Shown here piece by piece: positions 37,919 through 47,444 of a stretch of 64,000 nucleotides of DNA. Within the stretch, counting starts at the first letter, position 1. Each line of letters begins with the position of its first letter. A program made the position numbers and the translations under genes. Under the pieces are notes generated by a model that saw only the letters and a list, made by a program, of their open reading frames with translations, was not told the DNA's origin and did not search any database. Source of the DNA: CBDCME01 sp965218865. GTDB lineage: Bacteria; Pseudomonadota; Alphaproteobacteria; JAAXGF01. Where the stretch lies: NCBI GenBank assembly GCA_965218865.1, contig CBDCME010000076.1:1-64000 (forward strand). Reading direction: 5' to 3'.

Positions 37919-38161
37919 TTGGCACGAGAAAAACCGGTGGACGTGTTGTTGGTCGAGGATAACGAGGACGATATTTTTATTACCACGGAGAGCATGGAAA
38001 GGGCGAAACCTCACATGACTCTTCACATTGTTCGCGACGGCGTCGAGGCCTTGCGGTATTTACGCCGCGAGGGCCCATACCCCGACGCCGTGATCCCCGA
38101 TCCGATCCTCCTGGACCTCGACATGCCGCGCATGATGGATTACGACACTGCTCTTTTCTGA
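37919..38161 (+). pseudogene. Truncated Rcp1-like response regulator
   Basis: From a TTG at 37919 (AAGGA upstream) the frame reads VDVLLVEDNEDDIFITTESM, then GVEALRYLRREGPYPDA and ILLDLDMPRM, the first half of a receiver domain with its acidic pocket and phosphoacceptor Asp. After MPRM the similarity ends and the frame stops within DYDTALF. The second half (conserved Thr/Ser and Lys) is lost at about 38140, where the 3' end of the converging GGDEF-EAL gene begins. This is a deletion or recombination junction. Confidence 0.75.
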
Positions 38162-41080
38162 AACGACCGTGCGGACGAATTATCCGAGGCGGCAACCCGA
38201 TTCGCGGCCGCCAGGCAATGGGCGTTTTCCCGATACCACGCGGCGAACTCATCCGCCGGCCGCGGTTTGCTGATGAGATAGCCTTGCGCCTCCTGGCAAC
38301 CCTGTTGCCTGAGGAAATCTAGCTGCGCTTCGGTTTCAACGCCTTCCGCGACGACGCGGAGATCAAGATTCTTTCCTAAGGCGACGATCGTTTTCGCAAT
38401 GGTCGCATCGTTCTTATCGTCGATGACTCGGTTGACGAATGATCGATCGTTCTTGAGGGTGTCGACGGGAAAACGGCTAATACCAACCGCCCTTAACATT
38501 GACTTGTGCGATCCCACGCTCTGAGGTCGATGGACATGATCTTCCAAGGTTGGTCGGTCAGGTTGTTCCAGGCTTGGCAAGAGGCCTCGACGATGTCTTC
38601 ATAGGAGTCGAAGACACGATTGGAGAGCCAGTTCTGGCGGAGGTATTGCCAGACATTTTCGGCGGGATTGAGCTCCGGGGACTTGGGTGGCAAAGGCACG
38701 AGGGAGATGTTCTCCGGGATGCCGAGTTTGGCAGTGGTGTGCCATGCGGCTTGGTCGAGCAGCACGACGGCATGGGCGTTTGGGGCAACGGCCCGGCTGA
38801 TTTCCTCGAGATGCAGGTCCATGGCTTCAGTATTGGCGCGCGGCATGACCAGCGCCGCGCCCTCACCGCGCTCGGGGCAGATGGCGCCGAAGAGATACGC
38901 CGAAGAGGTCCGTAGGTCCTTGACCTGGCGCGGGCGCGATCCCTTTGGGGCCCACTGGCGCACCAGGCTGTTCTTCTGGCCGACGCGCATTTCATCTTGA
39001 AACCAAACCTCGATGGGCGTGTCCGGTGGCTGTGCCGCTACGATTTTCGCCAAGTGTTCGGGAAAACTTTTTTTTAAATTCCTCCTGTGCCCGCGCATCC
39101 TGGCCGACGTGGCGCGGGCGCGCGGAAATATGCGAGAACCCGAGCGCGGCCAGCAGCTTGCCGACGCTCCGCTCGTGATAGTCCACGCCGAAGCGCGTTC
39201 GGATCAGTTGCTTGAGATCGATGCAGCGCCAGCGCACGACCCCATCCCGTTCGGGATCGGGACCGGCCTCGATAGCCCGCGAAAGCGCCGCCATTTGCGA
39301 CGGCGTCAACCGACGCAACGCCCCGTTCGGCTTGCGGTCGATCAGACCGGCCGGACCTCCCGCGTTGAACCGGTGAACCCAGTCCCGCAACGTCTGCCGA
39401 TCCATGCCGCCAATACCCGCCGCGCACGCTCGATCCATCCCATCGTAGATGGCCGCCATCGACAAAAGCCGGCGCGCCTGGTTCCCATCATCATTCCGTG
39501 CCGCAAGAACACGGACTCTTTCAGCATCAAAGTCGTTTCGCAAAGGAATCGTTGGCATTGAACACACTCCCTTGTTGCCAACAACCTTGAATCACACAAA
39601 ACCTAGCGTGTAAACCTTTGCGCGAGTCAAACTCTAGGGCGGTTGGTATAAGGTACGCGAGAGACGAGTGGCCAGTTCCGAAATCATCGATCGCCAACCG
39701 GACACCAAGATCGTGGAGCCGGTTCAAGATTTGCGTCGTTGCCTCGATTTTGTCCATGATCATGGTCTCGGTGATCTCGAGTTCGAGACATGACGGATCG
39801 ATGCCGGTCTCCTCGATGATTCGTGAAACCAATTCGACCAGTTCCGAGCGTCGGAATTGAACGGTGGATACGTTGACCGCCACCGGAATCGGTGGCAGGC
39901 CTTCCCGCCTCCAAGCCACGCATTGCCGGCACGCTTCGCGCAATACCCACTCGCCCTGCGGTACGATAATGCCCGTCGCCTCGGCGACCGGGATAAACAA
40001 ATCCGGCCCGACCATGCCGTGCTGGGGATGATTCCACCGTATCAAAGCCTCGGCGCCGACGATATCGCCGGAAACAACGCTCACCTTCGGCTGGAAGTGG
40101 AGGACGAATTCCTGTCGTTTCAGACCCTCGCGCAGTTCAAGCTCCAGCGATTTTCGCTCATGCATTTTTTCGTTCAGTTCGGCATCGTAAAACTCAAATG
40201 TCCCGCGGTTGGTGCACTTTGCTTGATACAGTGCCAGATCCGCGTGTTTGAGAATTTGGTCGGGATCGCCGTTATCGAATGGGTAAATAGTGATCCCAAT
40301 GCTCGAAGAAGTGAAAACCTGATGGCCATCCACGAGAACCGGTTCCGCCAACCTCTCTGTAATCTTTTGCGCCAGGATGATGATGTCGTCGGGGTGGGCG
40401 ATGTTGGTCGCGATGATACCGAATTCATCGCCGCCTAGCCGCGCGACCGTGTCGGTTGCGCGCGTGCACGACTCCAGGCGCTTCGCCGTCTCCTTGATCA
40501 GGCTATCCCCGACTGGATGACCAAGCGTATCGTTGACGTCCTTGAAATGATCGAGATCAAGAAGCAAGATGGCCAGCATCGATCCAGTCCGCTTCGCGTT
40601 CACGATCGCGTCGTCTAAACGAATTTGAAACACCATCCGATTCGAGAGCCCGGTAAGGGCGTCGCGCTCGGCAAGGTACTTCAGGTGTCGTTCGACTTTT
40701 TTTCGCTCGACCGCGTAACGAATGGCACGGGAGAGAAAAGGACCAGTGATCTCCCCCTTGACGAGATAATCCGTGGCACCCACCTTCATGGCGTCCAGGT
40801 CGATCTCGGGACTATCCTCCCCCGTGAGGAGAATAAACGCGCCCGGATTCGATATCCCACCCGAATTCCTGATCAGTTCAAGGCCTGTACACGAACCGAG
40901 ATTCTGATCGATCAGATAAACGTCATGAGAGAGCGCACGGATCGCCGCGAGCGCCCCGTCGGCATTGCTGATTCAGTCGAGATCGAGTTTCGATCCGAAA
41001 CATTCGACAAGCATTTGACGCGTAAAGAAATAATCGTCCTCATTATCGTCAATGAGGAGTATCGCCGGTGTGTCGTTCAA
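38140..41080 (-). pseudogene. REC-GGDEF-EAL regulator gene with an in-frame stop and an IS insertion
   Basis: Read from about 41080, a receiver domain begins TPAILLIDDNEDDYFFTRQM, meets TGA at 40975-40973, and continues in the same frame (VYLIDQNLGSCTG, ILLTGEDSP, VGATDYLVKG). A GGDEF domain (DALTGLSNRMVFQ, RLGGDEFGI) and an EAL domain (GAEALIRWNH, VNVSTVQFRR, AIDDFGTGHSSLAYL) follow. The EAL part is cut by the IS at 38481-39648; joining across TAA gives AYLSRFPVDTLKND. Intact, it would make or degrade c-di-GMP under phosphorelay control. From ATG 40789 only a truncated GGDEF with part of EAL could be made. Confidence 0.82.
38481..39648 (-). mobile_element. IS630-type element A, copy 3 (1,168 bp) inside the GGDEF-EAL gene
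   Basis: Same ends as the other copies; TAA at 38478-38480 and 39649-39651. Its transposase region (39558 down to 38493) has the same two-frame layout and A8 run. Small differences from copy 2 include RNDDGNQ for RSDDGNQ and SIDLRAWDR for SIGLRAWAR. Both reading frames are otherwise intact. Confidence 0.92.
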
Positions 41081-41199
41081 CGATTTGGCCCGAGCTGCTT
41101 TGGAGATTAGCTAGAAGTAGCATTATCTCAAATCCGTTGCCGTTCCCTTAACTCACGGCATCGGAAGCACTCTGAAGACACAACGTTCAATTCCATCAC

Positions 41200-41409
41200 C
41201 CCAATCGAAATCTTGCCCGATACGGCGACCTAAACGGGGGCGAATTCGAGCCGGGCAAGGGATCGACCTTTTCCTTCAACCTGGCCAAGGCACCGAGACC
41301 CGATAAACCAACCTTCCATCGGGTCGCGATCCGAGGGCGGTTCGGTGGCCCGCCCAGTCTCCCGCCCGCCGAACACGCGATCGACCATCGCCCGGGAGAC
41401 GGAATCTGA
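41200..41409 (+). pseudogene. Possible histidine kinase tail remnant
   Basis: The plus-strand frame contains GGEFEPGKGSTFSFNLAKA, which looks like the last glycine-rich strand (PGKGSTF) of a histidine kinase ATPase domain, then reads into unrelated sequence to TGA 41409. Nothing upstream in the same frame continues the domain. Together with the kinase and regulator remnants at 37.4-41.1 kb it suggests a larger decayed signalling locus. Confidence 0.35.
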
Positions 41410-41614
41410 TTTGCCCGCCGATCGACCGGCGCGGGAAAAAAAATTCGGCGGCGGTTGGAAAAAAATTGTGATGAAAGGGAGGACCCTTCTTCGGGACGTT
41501 TTTAAATCGCCATCAAATAGGGCTTTCGGCAATAAACTCCCTAGGCCCGCGTCGGCCGAAAGACCCGCGGTGAAGACCGTGTTCCTAAAGTGTGAGTAAG
41601 GCGCCGGTCGCCTC

Positions 41615-41723
41615 CTAGTGCACCGGCGCATTCACTTCGTTCACGCCCCCGTGCACCAGGCCTTTGTCGATGCATCAACTTTCCAAACTTCGGCTGTCGC
41701 CTCCGTTTGGGTCGATGCACTAG
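41615..41723. repeat. 109-bp repeat P2, copy 2
   Basis: Bounded by CTAGTGCA and TGCACTAG and identical to 31115-31223 but for one base. It lies between the kinase remnant and the collagen-like gene. The same orientation in both copies also makes it a potential site for deletion of the 10.5 kb between them. Confidence 0.8.
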
Positions 41724-41870
41724 CGGATTTGCGAACCGGCCGCCATGCTGCCTGGCGGAATTATTCCGCCGGCCTCGACGAGGAGGAACGCCCCGCAACT
41801 CACCGGGCCCCACCGCCGAATCGGCTGGACCACGAGCCCGAGTTTCCTCAAGGCACAAAGCTGCCGCTCC

Positions 41871-42356
41871 TCACGACTTGGCTGAACTCTTACCACCCTT
41901 CGGACCGGCGGGACCCTTGTCGCCCTTGGGGCCGGAAGGACCCTTGTCTCCCTTGGGGCCGGCTGGTCCCTTGTCACCCTTGGAGCCGGCTGGTCCCTGC
42001 CCGCCCTTAGGTCCGGGAGCTCCTTGATCGCCTTTAGCGCCCGTATCGCCTTCGTCGCCCTTCGGTCCTTTTGGCCCAGCTGGTCCCCGGGCACCGATTT
42101 CGCCTTTCGACCCGGCGGCGCCCTTGGGTCCCTTGGCCCCGGCCGGCCCCGGGGCACCCGAGTTGCCCTTGGGGCCCCGATCCCCGGCGTCTCCCTTGGG
42201 GCCGGTTTTACCACGCGGGCCCTTGTTTCCCTTCAACTGCTTCTTGTGATTCTTCGCCAAGGTCTCCGCGAGCATGGTCAGAACCTCTTCGTCCTTCGAA
42301 AGGACGTCGATAATCATGTTTCGAACCGCGCTTTCAATCCAGAGCATGTGCACCAT
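41871..42356 (-). CDS. Collagen-like (Gly-X-Y) repeat protein
   Basis: The 161-residue product has a helical N-terminal domain of about 45 residues (MLWIESAVRNMIIDVLSKDEEVLTMLAET) followed by about 36 Gly-X-Y triplets rich in Pro and Lys (GPKGDKGPAGPKGDKG), ending KSSAKS. Collagen repeats form triple helices in trimeric fibres, and the short helical head may be the trimerisation unit. No signal peptide is visible, so export is unclear. ATG 42356 follows AAGGAGAT by about 10 bases; an upstream ATG at 42389 is possible. Repeats at DNA level make copy-number change likely. Confidence 0.8.
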   Translation of the reverse strand: MVHMLWIESAVRNMIIDVLSKDEEVLTMLAETLAKNHKKQLKGNKGPRGKTGPKGDAGDRGPKGNSGAPGPAGAKGPKGAAGSKGEIGARGPAGPKGPKGDEGDTGAKGDQGAPGPKGGQGPAGSKGDKGPAGPKGDKGPSGPKGDKGPAGPKGGKSSAKS

Positions 42357-42516
42357 GGCTTTAATATCTCCTTGAGAGCCTTCATCCAAAACAAACGTAA
42401 CGCTGTAGACTAATAGGATTTTACGAAGCTATCATCAAAAAAATTATTTTGTCATTATTACAAAAAGTTTTTGCATATACGTCAATTTTCTCTCCCACCG
42501 CAAGCGGAAATCGAAA

Positions 42517-42735
42517 TTGAATGTCACCAACCTGCGCATTCCGATGAAAACGGCCACCGATTCCGACGGAAATCGGCCTCAATCCGCCCTCGCCGCCCAA
42601 ACGCCGGCCGAGGCGTACGAGGTCAAACGAGCTGTGGATATGATGAACAAGGCTAACGCCTTGCCCATATCTCCCCAGGCTCAACAACCACGGCAGGACG
42701 TAATGGACGGGATAAACAGGATCTTGGCGGCATGA
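42517..42735 (+). CDS. Possible small hypothetical protein (72 residues)
   Basis: The frame reads a soluble, helical product (AAQTPAEAYEVKRAVDMMNK, QPRQDVMDGINRILAA). Starts at 42517 or 42544 are possible; neither has a strong ribosome site. It lies between the divergent collagen-like gene and an ArdC remnant and might be a remnant itself. No family recognised. Confidence 0.3.
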   Translation: MNVTNLRIPMKTATDSDGNRPQSALAAQTPAEAYEVKRAVDMMNKANALPISPQAQQPRQDVMDGINRILAA

Positions 42736-42782
42736 TCACGCAACGAAATACACATTAACCCCGCCGCCAACCTGTCCAAAAG

Positions 42783-43000
42783 ATGGTGTCCACCTCACAA
42801 ATACCCGACCTACAATCGTTCACGGGAACGGATACAACGACCGCACAGGAAGCCTACTACGGCACCCTACTTCACGAACTCACCCATTGGTCTGGCCATC
42901 CATGTCGGCTTGATAGGAAATTCGGGAAACGATTTGGCGACAAGGCCTATGCGGTTCGAGAAACTGGTAGCCGAACTGGGGAGCACGTGTAAGCGATGGG
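42783..43000 (+). pseudogene. ArdC-like antirestriction protein remnant
   Basis: The sequence FTGTDTTTAQEAYYGTLLHE followed by LTHWSGHPCRLDRKFGKRFG is the zincin part (HELTHW) of ArdC/DUF1738 antirestriction proteins found on plasmids and integrative elements. After FGDKAYA the match continues in another frame (EKLVAELGS at about 42960), showing a frameshift. The N-terminal ssDNA-binding part and the C-terminus are missing. It points to a former conjugative element. Confidence 0.65.
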
Positions 43001-43070
43001 GTGGACGCCCCTCGACGGCATCTGTGTGTCAAGATGGCGGTGTTTCAAACCTGCAACAGAGGAGGCGTCC

Positions 43071-44056
43071 GTGGAGAAGGTTAGCACGATCGGAATTGAT
43101 TTGGCCAAGCACGTGTTTCAGCTGCATGGGGCGGCGAGTGATGGGACGGTGGTGTTCCGCCGCAGGCTCCGCCGGGAGAAGGTGCTTGAGTTTCTGGCTC
43201 GGCCTGCGTGGTGGCGATGGAAGCCTGTGCAAGTGCCCACTATTGGGGTCGGGAGATCAGTCGTCTCGGCCACGAGGTTCGCCTGATCGCGCCGGTTTAC
43301 GTCAAGCCATTCGTCAAGCGGCAGAAGAACGACATTGCCGAGGCGATCTGTGAATCGGCACAGCGGCCAACCATGCGCTTCGTCGCGGTCAAGAGCGAGG
43401 ACCATCGGCGATGATCTTCAAGGCGCGTGACCTTCTGGTTCGCCCGCGACGATCAATGCGCTGCGCGCGCAGAGTTCGGTTTTATAGCGCCGCAGGGTCC
43501 CGCCCATGTTGGGCGATTGCGGGACATGATCGAAGATGGGGCGAACAGCCTGCCGGAATCGGTGCGGGTGCTTTGCCAGGACCTGCTTGAGGTGATCTCC
43601 GTTCTTTCGACCCGCGTTGGCACGATGGATCGTGACATCCGCGAGCGTGCGCGGCGGGACGATGTCGCCAAGCGGCTGATGACGATCCCGGGCACAGTGA
43701 TCGCGACGGCGCTGGAGGCTTTGGCGCCGCCAGCCGAGACCTTCGATCGGGGGCGGGACTTCGCGGCTTGGATGGGGCTGACACCCCGTCAGTATTCGAG
43801 CGGCGGCAAAGCGCGGCTCGGCAAGACTTCGAAGATGGGACAGCGGGACCTTCGCCGGCTGCTGATCATCGGCGCCAGCGCCGTGGTTCGCTGAGCGGCC
43901 CGGCGCGGCGCGCCGGCCGGCTCCTGGCTCGCGCGCATGCTCGCCAAGAAACCTCGCATGTTGGTCACAGTAGCGCTCGCCAACAAGATCGCGCGCGTGG
44001 CCTGGGCGTTGATGGCGAAGGGCGGTATTTATCGAGCTCCGGCGCCGGCTGCATAG
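43071..44056 (+). pseudogene. IS110-family transposase, several frameshifts
   Basis: Starting at GTG 43071 (GGAGG upstream) with VSTIGIDLAKHVFQLHG, the DEDD N-terminal domain of IS110 transposases, the frame breaks near 43200 and continues as MEACASAHYWGREISRLG. A second shift lies near 43410, after which FGFIAPQGPAHVGRL and IPGTVIATALEALAP give the C-terminal domain. TGA at 43892-43894 interrupts before LARMLAKKPRMLVTVALANK. At least two shifts plus a stop mean the element is dead. IS110 elements leave no terminal repeats, so the outer borders are not visible. Confidence 0.8.
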
Positions 44057-44942
44057 GCAATTGGCGTTGGCTGTCGAGGATGTGAACAGGTCGAACCATG
44101 GGTATGGGCAAACGGTCATCGAGACGGGATTGGGAAAACCAGGTCAGTCGGACGGCGCCTCGAGCGGGCGTAAGCGTACCGGTCCTCGCATCTCCAGCCC
44201 GCGGCGTCCGCGAAGCCGCATCGAGAGATCCTATGTAGGCGAACGGCGATCGGAACAGGTAAATTCCGAACGGACCAATAACCTGACACTTGGAGATGCC
44301 CGATGAACATCCAAAACCTGGCCACCACGACCACCACCACGGAGGATGCGGTATCAGCCCAACTCTGCACTCTCTCAATGGTTTCGAGAAAGGGCCGGAA
44401 AAGGGAGAGGTCGGATCCGGCGCATTACGATCGTGGCTTTGGCCCGAAAGCTTTTGATCGCACTTTGGCGGTTCTTGGAAACCGGACTCATTCCCGACGG
44501 TGTGGAATTGAAGGCCTGAACATACGGGATTGGGGGAGCAGAAGATGCTTTACCCAAATGAACCAGGTTGGCAATGTGATCGTTGTCCGGCAGGGCTGAA
44601 AAATGCCGCTCATACAGATTGATCCTTGCCCCTGGAGCCGGTTCGCCCGTGCATGCGGGATTTTGGTTGCGGATCAAATCATCATGGTCCCACCGGATAT
44701 AAGGTTATGCTGCTTCTTGGCTGCATCTCAAAATCAACGGCTCACCTGGCTCCATCGGATGTTCAAGTTTTCTGAACCCCCTTGACAAAACCCGCCTTCA
44801 TATAAGGCCGAACACACGTCAGCACCTGACCACATGTCACCCAAGGTTCAGATTTTGCTTGCATCCAATGGGGCGTCCACACACGTCCGGTTTAGGCCGC
44901 CTTGTTGGGAGGGGTAGAATCGGCGAAGCTGTGTCGTTATTA
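44057..44942. other. 886-bp gap, probably IS110 flank and unrelated remnants
   Basis: No frame with family similarity on either strand. The first 200 bp probably belong to the right flank of the IS110 element. A TTGACA stands near 44774 but no -10 box lies at proper distance. Confidence 0.35.
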
Positions 44943-44950
44943 ATATCCTA

Positions 44951-45978
44951 GGCTCAGTTCGTGAACCGTATGCATGGCTTCGCCATGGCTGCGGCCAAGC
45001 ATGCTCTCGGGGTCGGTCGGTCGGCGAGTTCGATGAGATGGAACCAGCGCAGGTAACTGTCGAGATACTTGGTGGCGATGCCGCGGTAGCGTCGCAGGAA
45101 GCCCTTGAGTTGGCTATGACGGCTGTTGACCGTCTGGATGTGCAGGGCGCCGCGTACCCGTTCTCCGGCGGAGAGATTGACCGTCTCGTGGCGGATGGCG
45201 AGCGCCGCTGCGGCGGGCGGGTAACAGCGGCTGGCGTCGGAGACGAGCAAGGCATCCGGGGCAATGACCGGTTCCAGCGCCTCCTTCAGGCTATCGGCAT
45301 TGACGGTGGGCAGCGTCCTGCTGAGCGTTGCGCCGCCACGGTCGGCGGCGACCAGAACCGGCACTTGCTCACGAGAGATCCCGCGCTTGCCGGCTTTTCC
45401 GCCGCGCCGGCGTGGCTTGCGGTCCAGTTTCCGGTCTCCCTTCCGGCTTTCGAGCACGAAGGTCTCGTCGGCCTCGACGATCCCGCCGAGCCGGTCCGGG
45501 GCTTGCCGGACCGCCTCAAGGAAGCGGTGGCGCCAGCGAAACGCCGTGCTCGGCGCAATGCCGCACCGCCGCGCCGAGGCGCGCACCGTTTCCCCTTGCG
45601 CCAGGGCCTTGCCGAAGGACAGCCAGCGCTCCTTGCGGTGCAGGCCCGAAAGCGGCGTACCGGTCAGCGCGCCGAATGTCTTCCCGCAAGCCTTGCACCG
45701 GTAGCGGCGCAGACCGCGCGCCTTGCCGCGCGAGACCGCCCCGCCGCTGCCGCAATGCGGGCAGCGCCGCGCTTCGTCCACGCCGAGTTCGATCGCCGCC
45801 AGCGAGGCCGCGCCCTCCGGCCGTCCCGACAGGGCCGCCATCACCTCCTCGCGCTGGGCCGGCGTCAGCCCGTCCACATGCGAAAGCCAGTCTCGAAACC
45901 GCTCGTGATCCATCTCCTCGCTCCCCTAAACAAACCGGGAACATTCTACCACAATGCATACCAAATGCGAACTGAGCC
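44951..45978 (-). mobile_element. IS1595-family element (1,028 bp)
   Basis: The terminal inverted repeats GGCTCAGTTCG and CGAACTGAGCC are flanked by a perfect 8-bp duplication ATATCCTA at 44943-44950 and 45979-45986, the length expected for IS1595. The last two bases of the right duplication are part of the TAA flanking IS630-type copy 4, so that element landed on the edge of this one. Confidence 0.92.
44954..45913 (-). CDS. IS1595-family transposase
   Basis: A 319-residue transposase with an N-terminal zinc ribbon (CPHCGSGG and CKACGKTF), an HTH (ARRCGIAPSTAFRWRHRFLE) and an ISXO2-like DDE domain (GIVEADETFVLES, LVSDASRCYPP, TVNSRHSQLKGFLRRYRGI, ending KYLDSYLRWFHLIE). The frame is intact and runs almost the full element, so it may be active. 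Confidence 0.93.
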   Translation of the reverse strand: MDHERFRDWLSHVDGLTPAQREEVMAALSGRPEGAASLAAIELGVDEARRCPHCGSGGAVSRGKARGLRRYRCKACGKTFGALTGTPLSGLHRKERWLSFGKALAQGETVRASARRCGIAPSTAFRWRHRFLEAVRQAPDRLGGIVEADETFVLESRKGDRKLDRKPRRRGGKAGKRGISREQVPVLVAADRGGATLSRTLPTVNADSLKEALEPVIAPDALLVSDASRCYPPAAAALAIRHETVNLSAGERVRGALHIQTVNSRHSQLKGFLRRYRGIATKYLDSYLRWFHLIELADRPTPRACLAAAMAKPCIRFTN

Positions 45979-45987
45979 ATATCCTAA

Positions 45988-47155
45988 TACCAACCGCCCT
46001 TAACATTGCCTTGTGCGAGCCCACGCTCTGAGGCCGATGGACATGATCTTCCAAGGTTGGTCGGTCAGGTTGTTCCAGGCTTGGCAAGAGGCCTCGACGA
46101 TGGCTTCATAGGAGTCGAAGACACGATTGGAGAGCCAGTTCTGGCGGAGGTATTGCCAGACATTTTCGGCGGGATTGAGCTCCGGGGACTTGGGTGGCAA
46201 AGGCACGAGGGAGATGTTCTCCGGGATGCCGAGTTTGGCAGTGGTGTGCCATGCGGCTTGGTCGAGCAGCACGACGGCATGGGCGTTTGGGGCAACGGCC
46301 CGGCTGATTTCCTCGAGATGCAGGTCCATGGCTTCAGTATTGGCGCGCGGCATGACCAGCGCCGCGCCCTCACCGCGCTCGGGGCAGATGGCGCCGAAGA
46401 GATACGCCGAAGAGGTCCGTAGGTCCTTGACCTGGCGCGGGCGCGATCCCTTTGGGGCCCACTGGCGCACCAGGCTGTTCTTCTGGCCGACGCGCATTTC
46501 ATCTTGAAACCAAACCTCGATGGGCGTGTCCGGTGGCTGTGCCGCTACGATTTTCGCCAAGTGTTCGGGAAAACTTTTTTTTAAATTCCTCCTGTGCCCG
46601 CGCATCCTGGCCGACGTGGCGCGGGCGCGCGGAAATATGCGAGAACCCGAGCGCGGCCAGCAGCTTGCCGACGCTCCGCTCGTGATAGTCCACGCCGAAG
46701 CGCGTTCGGATCAGTTGCTTGAGATCGATGCAGCGCCAGCGCACGACCCCATCCCGTTCGGGATCGGGACCGGCCTCGATAGCCCGCGAAAGCGCCGCCA
46801 TTTGCGACGGCGTCAACCGACGCAACGCCCCGTTCGGCTTGCGGTCGATCAGACCGGCCGGACCTCCCGCGTTGAACCGGTGAACCCAGTCCCGCAACGT
46901 CTGCCGATCCATGCCGCCAATACCCGCCGCGCACGCTCGATCCATCCCATCGTAGATGGCCGCCATCGACAAAAGCCGTCGCGCCTGGTTCCCATCATCG
47001 CTCCGTGCCGCAAGAACACGGACTCTTTCAGCATCAAAGTCGTTTCGCAAAGGAATCGTTGGCATTGAACACACTCCCTTGTTGCCAACAACCTTGAATC
47101 ACACAAAACCTAGCGTGTAAACCTTTGCGCGAGTCAAACTCTAGGGCGGTTGGTA
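45988..47155 (-). mobile_element. IS630-type element A, copy 4 (1,168 bp)
   Basis: Flanked by TAA at 45985-45987 and 47156-47158. It lies between the IS1595 element and the remnant of a different IS630 element (B). The transposase region is 47065 down to 46000 with the usual two frames and A8 run; the last residues differ (ARTRQC). Confidence 0.93.
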
Positions 47156-47444
47156 TAATATGACACCTGACGATCAGGCGGCGTATTTGACGGGGTGGGG
47201 CCGGAAGTAACCGCGCACTCGATCCGATGAACGCTGAATTGCGCGCAAGACGGCGCGGGTATTCTTGTCCAGTTCGTCCTTGGTGCCGGGCTGCGGCTTT
47301 TGGCGCAACTTCTGCTTGACATCGTTGTTCAAGTATTCGTCCGGGTTGCACTCGGGGGCCGGGAGGTAGAACAGCTCGATCTCGTGGCGATGGCTCAGAG
47401 TCCAGGGCTTGACCCACTTGGCGTGGTGCACCTTCAGATTACCT

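Noticed and set aside
40973..40975. TGA in the receiver domain read as selenocysteine or tryptophan
   Set aside because: Other genes here end in TGA normally and the gene is already IS-split; a nonsense mutation is simpler.
44774..44800. Sigma-70 promoter (TTGACA ... TATAAG)
   Set aside because: The spacing is about 13 bp, too short, and no gene follows.
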